DNA of 5,851 nucleotides from an uncultured Eubacteriales bacterium (GTDB taxonomy: Bacteria > Bacillota > Clostridia > Peptostreptococcales > Anaerovoracaceae). A program made the translations under genes and the position numbers. The DNA is taken from positions 1 to 5,851 of the forward strand of contig CACYBO010000246.1 in assembly GCA_902772685.1 (NCBI GenBank), read 5' to 3'. The notes below the pieces were generated by a model. It did not search any database. It saw nothing but the letters and a program-made list of their open reading frames with translations, and was not told where the DNA came from. Shown in pieces: positions 1-4,524 of the stretch (the stretch's first letter is position 1; each line of letters starts with the position of its first letter).

Positions 1-20
1 ATGAGTATATTCCTCTCCAT
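1..20 (-). CDS. iorB: Indolepyruvate ferredoxin oxidoreductase beta subunit, first codons only
   Basis: Only the start of this gene is inside the window. The minus strand reads ATG at 20-18 followed by codons for M-E-R-N-I-L and then runs off the edge. The ATG shares one base with the iorA stop codon (TAATG), and an AGGAGG lies 8 nt upstream inside the 3' end of iorA, so this is a true translation start and is probably coupled to iorA. IorB is the small subunit that pairs with IorA, and known IorB proteins often begin with a short polar stretch leading into a Rossmann-like glycine-rich motif; that motif would lie outside the window. Identity rests on position after iorA, not on the seven visible codons, so the name is an inference. 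Confidence 0.65.
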
Positions 21-1786
21 TACGCGTCCCTCCTTTCAATTGCGTCAAACGGGCAGACCCTTGAGCAAAGGCCGCATCCGACGCAGCTCTCCTTTATGAT
101 GTACGGTTTGCCGTCTTCCAGTGCGATGGCAGGACAGCCTATCTTCAGGCACTGGCGGCAGTTTTTGCATTTATCTGTAATCTGCTGCGGCTTTTCCGTC
201 TGCTTCACGATCATGACGCACGGTCTCTTGGTGATGATGACTGAGAGTTCGTCACGCTGCGTTTCCGCCTTGATGAGTTCCTCCAGTTCTTTGATTTCGA
301 ACGGATCGATCTCAAATACGTTTTTGACTCCGATCGCTCTGCAGAGGGTTGCAATATCCAGTGCCGGTGCGAGCTCGCCCTTCGCGTTCCTGCCCGACGC
401 CGGGTTCTGCTGGTGTCCTGTCATACCTGTAATGCGGTTGTCCAGAATGATCACTGTGCCCTTTGCTTCGTTATACACCATATTCACAAGACCGGTGATT
501 CCGGAATGGATAAACGTCGAATCGCCGAGAACCGCCACGAGGTTCTTGCTCTGCCCGGTCGCCTTCTCAAAGCCGTGCTCCATTCCGATGGAGCCACCCA
601 TGCAAAGGCAGGAATCGATCGCGTTCGTCGGCGCCAGTGCGGCCAGCGTGTAGCATCCGATATCTCCCATAACCGTAGTCTTGAGTTTGCTGAGCACGTA
701 GAACAGTCCTTTGTGCGGACATCCTGCGCAGAGGAGCGGAGGCCTTCCCGGAGCGTCTGTGCTGTCAACACCCGCCTCCGGTATTTCAATACCAAAGCCC
801 TTCCGTATCATGTTGGCGCTGTATTCTCCCTGGATCGTGAACATGTCTTTACCGCCGTGGACCGGAATCCCCGCAGCGCGGATCTGTTCCTCCAGGAATG
901 GATTGCCCTCTTCTATCACATACAGCTTGTTGACTTTGCCCGCAAAAGCAGCAATGTCCTGCAGCGGCAGCGGGTTCACGATTCCAAGTTTGAACACGCT
1001 CGCGTCAGGCAGCGCTTCCTTGACGTACTGATAGCAGATTCCGCTCGTCACGATACCGATTTCAGGGTCGTTCAGTTCCTCTCTGTTCAGCGGATAACCA
1101 GACTCTGCATCTCCTGCTTTTGCACCTGCCGTGATTGCGTGGGCATCTGCAGCGATCTGCGCGAGACGCTTTTCCTGCTTGACGTGATTGACGCGGGCCA
1201 TCGCCGGCATCGCCACATACTTGCGGAAGTCTTTTTCATATGGAACGACATCATGCTCTTCGCGGTCACCCTCCTCCACGACTCCTCTCGAGTGGGAAAT
1301 TCTGGTGTTGGAACGCATGAGCACGACCGTGTCGTACTTTTCACTCATGTCAAAGGCCAGTTTCATGTAGTCTTTGCACTCTGTCGGATCGGCCGGTTCC
1401 AGAACGGGAACGCCTGCTCCTCTTCCGTGGTATCTGGAGTCCTGCTCGTTCTGGCTCGAATGGCAGCCGTTGTCATCGGCAACCAGTACAACAAGCCCGC
1501 CGGTCACGCCGTTATACGCAGCTGTGAAAAACGGATCCGCGGCGACGTTCAGGCCGACATGCTTCATACATGAAAGCGCTCTCGCTCCGCCTATGGATGC
1601 ACCCACAGCCACCTCGACGCCGACTTTCTCATTGGGAGCCCACTCCACGTGAACTTCATCGCCGCATTTCGCAAGCGTCTCTGTCACCTCGGTGCTCGGT
1701 GTGCCCGGATACGAGCTGACCACCTTGACGCCCGCTTCCCAGGCGCCTCTCGCAAAGGCTTCATTGCCTAACATAATTCGTTTCAT
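20..1786 (-). CDS. iorA: Indolepyruvate ferredoxin oxidoreductase, alpha subunit
   Basis: Large catalytic subunit (588 aa, normal for the family) of the cytoplasmic enzyme that converts indolepyruvate and other aryl-pyruvates plus CoA to aryl-acetyl-CoA, CO2 and reduced ferredoxin. The N-terminal pyruvate-ferredoxin-oxidoreductase-like domain shows SYPGTPSTEV near residue 25, MKHVG at 74-78 and ADDNGCHSSQNEQDSR at 103-118. The thiamine-diphosphate domain shows CAGCPHKG at 353-360, GDIGCYT at 374-380 and the cofactor/metal motif running from GDST at 421 to DNRITGMTGHQQNP at 449-462. The C-terminus carries two 4Fe-4S clusters: cysteines 540, 543, 546, 551 and 568, 571, 574, 578, each last one followed by proline. 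No motif is missing. The start at 1786 is set by an AGGAGG 11 nt upstream and by the family-typical N-terminus MKRIMLGNEA. The 131-bp gap before it suggests a separate transcription unit from thiI. Whether it runs in the oxidative direction or in reductive aryl-pyruvate synthesis cannot be told here. Confidence 0.97.
   Translation of the reverse strand: MKRIMLGNEAFARGAWEAGVKVVSSYPGTPSTEVTETLAKCGDEVHVEWAPNEKVGVEVAVGASIGGARALSCMKHVGLNVAADPFFTAAYNGVTGGLVVLVADDNGCHSSQNEQDSRYHGRGAGVPVLEPADPTECKDYMKLAFDMSEKYDTVVLMRSNTRISHSRGVVEEGDREEHDVVPYEKDFRKYVAMPAMARVNHVKQEKRLAQIAADAHAITAGAKAGDAESGYPLNREELNDPEIGIVTSGICYQYVKEALPDASVFKLGIVNPLPLQDIAAFAGKVNKLYVIEEGNPFLEEQIRAAGIPVHGGKDMFTIQGEYSANMIRKGFGIEIPEAGVDSTDAPGRPPLLCAGCPHKGLFYVLSKLKTTVMGDIGCYTLAALAPTNAIDSCLCMGGSIGMEHGFEKATGQSKNLVAVLGDSTFIHSGITGLVNMVYNEAKGTVIILDNRITGMTGHQQNPASGRNAKGELAPALDIATLCRAIGVKNVFEIDPFEIKELEELIKAETQRDELSVIITKRPCVMIVKQTEKPQQITDKCKNCRQCLKIGCPAIALEDGKPYIIKESCVGCGLCSRVCPFDAIERRDA
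29..34 (-). promoter_or_regulatory. Ribosome binding site of iorB, inside iorA
   Basis: The minus strand reads AGGAGG at 34-29, within the codons for the last residues of IorA (E-R-R-D). It is 8 nt from the ATG at 20-18. A full-consensus site at ideal spacing, overlapping the end of the upstream gene, supports coupled translation that would keep the two subunits in balance. Confidence 0.85.
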
Positions 1787-1797
1787 TGTTTCTGTAT

Positions 1798-1803
1798 CCT
1801 CCT
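1798..1803 (-). promoter_or_regulatory. Ribosome binding site of iorA
   Basis: The minus strand reads AGGAGG at 1803-1798, with an 11-nt A-rich spacer to the ATG at 1786-1784. The spacer is slightly long, but there is no other in-frame start nearby, so this fixes the iorA start. A small 4-bp hairpin (ACCC 1806-1809 with GGGT 1815-1818) sits directly upstream of the site. Confidence 0.8.
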
Positions 1804-1813
1804 AAACCCTTTT

Positions 1814-1867
1814 CGGGTATAATTCTGCGATTCTATGGGGTACTATTCTGTGATTCTATGGGGTACT
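1814..1867. repeat. 23-bp direct tandem repeats upstream of iorA
   Basis: On the plus strand, a 23-bp unit occurs as 1822-1844 and 1845-1867, differing at a single base (ATTCTGCGATTC versus ATTCTGTGATTC, both followed by TATGGGGTACT). Set to start at GGGGTA, the units are 1814-1836 (degenerate, CGGGTATAATTCTG), 1837-1859, then a partial unit at 1860-1868 and another partial (GGGGTACTATTCTG) at 1903-1916 next to the thiI stop codon. The two good copies lie head to tail without a spacer, so this is not a CRISPR array. Function unknown; operator sites, RNA structure or a decayed small mobile repeat are all possible. Confidence 0.85.
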
Positions 1868-1876
1868 ATACCCCAT
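1858..1876. repeat. Perfect 8-bp inverted repeat with 3-nt centre
   Basis: The plus strand reads ATGGGGTA, then CTA, then TACCCCAT: eight perfectly matched base pairs around a 3-nt loop. The left arm is part of the 23-bp direct repeat; the right arm is its only full complement in the gap. An outer pair, TGATTC at 1851-1856 and GAATCA at 1886-1891, is also complementary, so the palindrome sits inside a larger inverted structure. Confidence 0.9.
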
Positions 1877-1883
1877 GTTTTTT
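1858..1883 (+). terminator. Terminator-like hairpin with T6 tail, plus strand
   Basis: Read on the plus strand, the ATGGGGTA/TACCCCAT stem is followed by G and then six Ts (1878-1883), which has the form of an intrinsic terminator with a G:C-rich core. All recognised genes lie on the opposite strand, so it could only stop antisense transcription running from iorA toward thiI. On the minus strand no T-run follows the stem, so it would not end a thiI transcript. It may simply be a by-product of the repeat cluster. Confidence 0.35.
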
Positions 1884-1885
1884 CT

Positions 1886-1914
1886 GAATCATATCCCATT
1901 TTGGGGTACTATTC
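1886..1914. repeat. Imperfect 13-bp inverted repeat next to the thiI stop
   Basis: The arms GAATCATATCCCA (1886-1898) and TGGGGTACTATTC (1902-1914) are complementary at 10 of 13 positions across a TTT loop. One of the three mismatches is a G:T pair that would be tolerated in plus-strand RNA; the other two are adjacent. It ends a few bases from the thiI stop codon, but no T-run follows on the minus strand, so it is not a standard terminator for thiI. The right arm is the fourth GGGGTACTATTC block of the gap. Confidence 0.65.
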
Positions 1915-1917
1915 TGA

Positions 1918-3204
1918 TTAGTCGCGGTGTGGAAGTATATTAACGATTTCTTCCGAAGCGACCGCCTCTTCTATGAGTTTCTCGCAGTCCAGTTTCGCCT
2001 CGCTTGCGAGTATTTTTTCCAGTTTTGGTTTCGTCGAAGGATGCTTCGGCAAAAATACCGTGCAGCAATCCTCATAGGGCTCTATGGACTTCTCATAGGT
2101 TCCGATCTCCTGCGCCAGATCCATGATGTCCACCTTGTCCATACCGATGAGCGGTCTCATGACCGGCATCTTGACGCTGGCGTCGGTGACCACGAGAGCC
2201 TCCGCTGTCTGGCTGGCAACCTGTCCGAGATTTTCTCCCGTGATCAGCATGTTGCAGCCGTTCCTCTTCGCGAGCTCTTCTGCGATGCGCATCATGAACC
2301 GTCTGACCAGAATCGTGGTCTCCTCTTCCGGGCAGTTGGTCACGATCTGTTCCTGTATCGGCAGCAGATTGATCACGTGCATCCGGAATCTTCCGCAGTA
2401 AGTGGCGACCAGGCTTGCCAGTTCTTCCACCTTTTCTCTTGCCCTCTGGCTCGTGTACGGATAGGAGTGAAAATGCACTGCTTCAATCAGCATTCCCCTC
2501 TTGGCCATCATCCAAGTGGACACCGGTGAATCGATTCCGCCGCTGAGCAGGCTCATGCCTTTGCCGTTCGTCCCGAGAGGCAGTCCGCCGAAGCCCGGAA
2601 TCTTGTCCTGGTAAACATAGGATTTATCGTGTCTGACGTCCACAAAAAGTCTGACGTCAGGATTGTGCACGTCGACGCGCAGGACCTTGCAGCCCTTGAG
2701 CACTGCGGCTCCTATTTTTCTGGAGATGTCAGGCGATTTGACCGGGAAGTTCTTGTCCGCTCTCTTTGCCTCGACCTTAAAGGTTTTGACGCCGCGTTCT
2801 TCAATCGCTTCCATCATGTATTCCACGGCAGCGCGCCCGATGTCCTCCATTGTGCTCTCACACTCGATTGCCGGGCTGATCGACGCCACGCCGAACACCT
2901 TTCCGATTTCACGGATGATCGCATCCTTCCTCGCTTTTATCGCTGCAGGATCTGCAGCCGCCTGGTCTGCAGCTGCCGGATTTTCCGGGTCAGCCGCTGC
3001 CGCAGGCACCTTCTCCGCGCGCACGTAGATCAGGCCTTCATGGCGATAGGCCCTGACCCCATCGAACTTCTTCAGAAGTTTTCGTATGCGCTCCAGCAGC
3101 ATACGCTCAAAGTATGGTTTGTTCATTCCCTTCAGCGCAACTTCGCCGCACCGAACGATAAAAATGAACTCGTTATTGTCAGTTGTTATCTTCTCGTCTG
3201 TCAT
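1918..3204 (-). CDS. thiI: tRNA 4-thiouridine synthase ThiI (no rhodanese domain)
   Basis: Makes 4-thiouridine at position 8 of tRNA: it adenylates U8 with ATP and replaces the oxygen with sulfur received as persulfide from a cysteine desulfurase. The N-terminal ferredoxin-like part has the family signature VRCGEVALKGMNKPYFE (residues 17-33), a THUMP domain follows to about 190, and the PP-loop ATPase domain starts at LLSGGIDSPVS (219-229), with HFHSYPYTS (244-252), TGENLGQVASQT (322-333) and EDCCTVF (378-384), whose cysteine pair probably includes the sulfur-bearing residue. The protein ends at 428 without the rhodanese domain of enterobacterial ThiI, so a role in thiamine thiazole synthesis is unlikely. 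An Ala/Asp/Pro-rich stretch at about 66-89 is extra relative to Bacillus ThiI. The start at 3204 is supported by a GAGG 8 nt upstream; the first ten residues extend beyond the usual start. It is 10 bp after the desulfurase gene, surely in one operon. Confidence 0.97.
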   Translation of the reverse strand: MTDEKITTDNNEFIFIVRCGEVALKGMNKPYFERMLLERIRKLLKKFDGVRAYRHEGLIYVRAEKVPAAAADPENPAAADQAAADPAAIKARKDAIIREIGKVFGVASISPAIECESTMEDIGRAAVEYMMEAIEERGVKTFKVEAKRADKNFPVKSPDISRKIGAAVLKGCKVLRVDVHNPDVRLFVDVRHDKSYVYQDKIPGFGGLPLGTNGKGMSLLSGGIDSPVSTWMMAKRGMLIEAVHFHSYPYTSQRAREKVEELASLVATYCGRFRMHVINLLPIQEQIVTNCPEEETTILVRRFMMRIAEELAKRNGCNMLITGENLGQVASQTAEALVVTDASVKMPVMRPLIGMDKVDIMDLAQEIGTYEKSIEPYEDCCTVFLPKHPSTKPKLEKILASEAKLDCEKLIEEAVASEEIVNILPHRD

Positions 3205-3212
3205 TCAAAAAA

Positions 3213-3216
3213 CCTC
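3213..3216 (-). promoter_or_regulatory. Ribosome binding site of thiI
   Basis: The minus strand reads GAGG at 3216-3213 (in the context ATGAGG), 8 nt before the thiI ATG at 3204-3202. It overlaps the TGA stop of the desulfurase at 3217-3215, so translation of the two genes is probably linked. Confidence 0.7.
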
Positions 3217-4447
3217 ATCTGAAACTTCCCAGTTTACGGAACCTTGCAACCGCTGCCGCCACGGCGCGGACGGTCTCATCTACCTCATCAGGACTGTTCA
3301 GCCGTCCAATACTGAACCGGATCGCTCCTTCGATATCCCGGCTTGACTGCCCCATGGCGCCGAGCACATGGCTCTGTCCCTTTTTATTTGAGGAACAGGC
3401 CGAGCCTGTCGAAACATAAATGCCTTCCTGCTCGAGAGTATGCAGAATGACCTCTCCTCTCGTCCCGGTGAAATTCACATTCAGCACGCTCGGGCAGCAC
3501 TGACCGGGAGTCAGTCCCGCTTCAAGCGGGCTGTTGATATGAATATCTTTTATCTCCGCGCAAAGGCCGTCGATCAGCCGCTGTCTCATCTCTGCCATCT
3601 GAGACATGGACAGATAACTGCCGCCGGCATTCTGTGAGCCGGTCGCGCCATCCGCTGCGGCAATCTGTGCCGCACAGCCGAGTCCCACAATTGCAGGTAC
3701 ATTTTCGGTGCCGGATCTGCGGCCGGATTCCTGCCCTCCGCCTACGATAAACGCCGGCAGATTGATGCTCTTTCCTGAGGCAGTCCTGCCTTTGCTTATG
3801 AGAAGAGCGCCGCTTCCCTTTGGTCCGTGGATCTTGTGTCCGCTGACCGAAATGAGATCCGCATCGGCAGGCAGCGGCATCTTACCGAAACTCTGCACTG
3901 CGTCGCAGTGGAACAATCCCGGCGCTTTGTTTTTTTTCATGATATCTTTGACTGCGTCCACCGGCATGACCGTTCCGACCTCGTTGTTGACATGCATCAC
4001 GCTCACGAGGATGGTGCGTTCATTCACAGCATCCGCAAGCTGCTGCAGATCCGGCGTGCATGAACTGTCGACACCGACCCGGATGACTTCGAATCCTTCT
4101 GCTTCCAGGCTTTTGCAGCACTCCAGCACCGCAGGATGTTCAACCGCTGTTGTTACGATGCGGTTTCCCTGCCTGCGCAGAGCTCTCGCCGCGCCGAAGA
4201 TCGCCATGTTGTCAGACTCGGTTCCGCCGGAGGTGAAGACCACATCCCAGCTGCCCGCGCCCGCGCCTGCTGCAAAACCTGCCGCTTCAAGCACCTGGCG
4301 GCGCGCTGCCTTGACAGTCTTCTCTGCATCGACGCCAAGCTGATAAAGGGATGATGGATTGCCATATCCCTCCTTCATTGCGCGGACCATCACATCCGTC
4401 ACTTCATCATATTGTCTTGTCGTCGCACTGTTGTCTAAATATATCAT
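3215..4447 (-). CDS. Cysteine desulfurase (NifS/IscS family), probable sulfur donor to ThiI
   Basis: A pyridoxal-phosphate enzyme (410 aa) that converts L-cysteine to L-alanine and leaves the sulfur as a persulfide on its own cysteine. Visible motifs in order: MIYLDNSATT at the N-terminus, FTSGGTESDN (71-80), His104 in EHPAVL, which stacks on the cofactor, CDAVQSFG (181-188) with Asp182 and Gln185, the cofactor lysine Lys205 in SGHKIHGPKG, GGGQESGRRSGTENV (236-250), and the catalytic Cys351 in STGSACSS, followed by a long NifS/IscS-like loop into SHVLGAMG. All key residues are present. Two Gly/Ala/Ser-rich loops (about 57-68 and 263-281) look longer than usual. Being immediately upstream of thiI, it matches the Bacillus subtilis nifZ-thiI arrangement, in which the desulfurase is dedicated to ThiI; general Fe-S or housekeeping service is the alternative. 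No iscU or other Fe-S scaffold gene is next to it. The start at 4447 has an AGGA 5 nt upstream. Confidence 0.96.
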   Translation of the reverse strand: MIYLDNSATTRQYDEVTDVMVRAMKEGYGNPSSLYQLGVDAEKTVKAARRQVLEAAGFAAGAGAGSWDVVFTSGGTESDNMAIFGAARALRRQGNRIVTTAVEHPAVLECCKSLEAEGFEVIRVGVDSSCTPDLQQLADAVNERTILVSVMHVNNEVGTVMPVDAVKDIMKKNKAPGLFHCDAVQSFGKMPLPADADLISVSGHKIHGPKGSGALLISKGRTASGKSINLPAFIVGGGQESGRRSGTENVPAIVGLGCAAQIAAADGATGSQNAGGSYLSMSQMAEMRQRLIDGLCAEIKDIHINSPLEAGLTPGQCCPSVLNVNFTGTRGEVILHTLEQEGIYVSTGSACSSNKKGQSHVLGAMGQSSRDIEGAIRFSIGRLNSPDEVDETVRAVAAAVARFRKLGSFR

Positions 4448-4452
4448 CTTAA

Positions 4453-4456
4453 TCCT
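4453..4456 (-). promoter_or_regulatory. Ribosome binding site of the desulfurase
   Basis: The minus strand reads AGGA at 4456-4453, 5 nt from the ATG at 4447-4445. It is weaker and closer than the sites of iorA and iorB. It directly follows the T4 tail of the hairpin at 4459-4490, so hairpin and ribosome binding site are contiguous. Confidence 0.6.
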
Positions 4457-4490
4457 AAAAGTTGACAGAAGGTGTTCCTTCTGCCAACTT
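4457..4490 (-). terminator. Strong hairpin with short T-run after rny
   Basis: On the minus strand an AAGTTGGCAGAAGG arm and a CCTTCTGTCAACTT arm form a 14-bp stem (13 Watson-Crick pairs and one G:U) around an AACA loop, spanning 4490-4459. The tract TTTT (4460-4457) overlaps the stem base. This has the form of an intrinsic terminator for rny, though the T-tract is short. Because the desulfurase start codon lies only 9 nt past the T-run, there is no room for a promoter after the hairpin, so any desulfurase transcript made from upstream must read through it. It may therefore act as a partial terminator, attenuator or mRNA-stabilising structure. Confidence 0.65.
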
Positions 4491-4524
4491 CTGTGTTCTG
4501 AATATTACCGTCTGTGAAACGGTT

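Larger units (their letters stand above)
1787..1917 (-). promoter_or_regulatory. thiI-iorA intergenic region, likely iorAB leader with repeats
   Basis: This 131-bp gap between the thiI stop and the iorA start is the longest non-coding stretch in the window. It is dominated by repeated GGGGTACTATTCTG blocks and by palindromes on GGGGTA/TACCCC (listed separately). It should hold the iorAB promoter, because no intrinsic terminator ends thiI cleanly and iorA has its own strong ribosome binding site. On the minus strand there are -10-like hexamers (TATGAT around 1893-1888, TATAGT around 1870-1865, and TAGAAT inside each repeat), but none has a convincing TTGACA-like -35 at 16-18 bp, so no promoter is called. 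Confidence 0.5.

Noticed and set aside
413..1573. 386-codon open frame on the plus strand, antisense to iorA
   Set aside because: It lies wholly inside a fully recognised iorA, its translation is rich in Arg, His, Cys and Ser with no domain, and long antisense open frames are common opposite biased coding sequence.
1814..1916. CRISPR array
   Set aside because: The repeat units abut each other without unique spacers and there are only two good copies; no cas gene is present.
1886..1917. Intrinsic terminator of thiI on the minus strand
   Set aside because: The hairpin is imperfect and is not followed by a T-run in the direction of thiI transcription.
1927..3222. Plus-strand open frames opposite thiI (1927-2529 and 2629-3222)
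   Set aside because: Both are shadows of thiI; the protein sequences are compositionally skewed and no ribosome binding site or family motif supports them.
4489..4503. TTCTGTG-TTCTG stretch resembling the 23-bp repeat upstream of iorA
   Set aside because: The resemblance covers only about a dozen bases and lacks the GGGGTA core, so it is probably chance.
4507..4523. Small hairpin ACCGT/ACGGT just after the rny stop
   Set aside because: Only 5 bp with a 7-nt loop and no T-run; within what chance would give.
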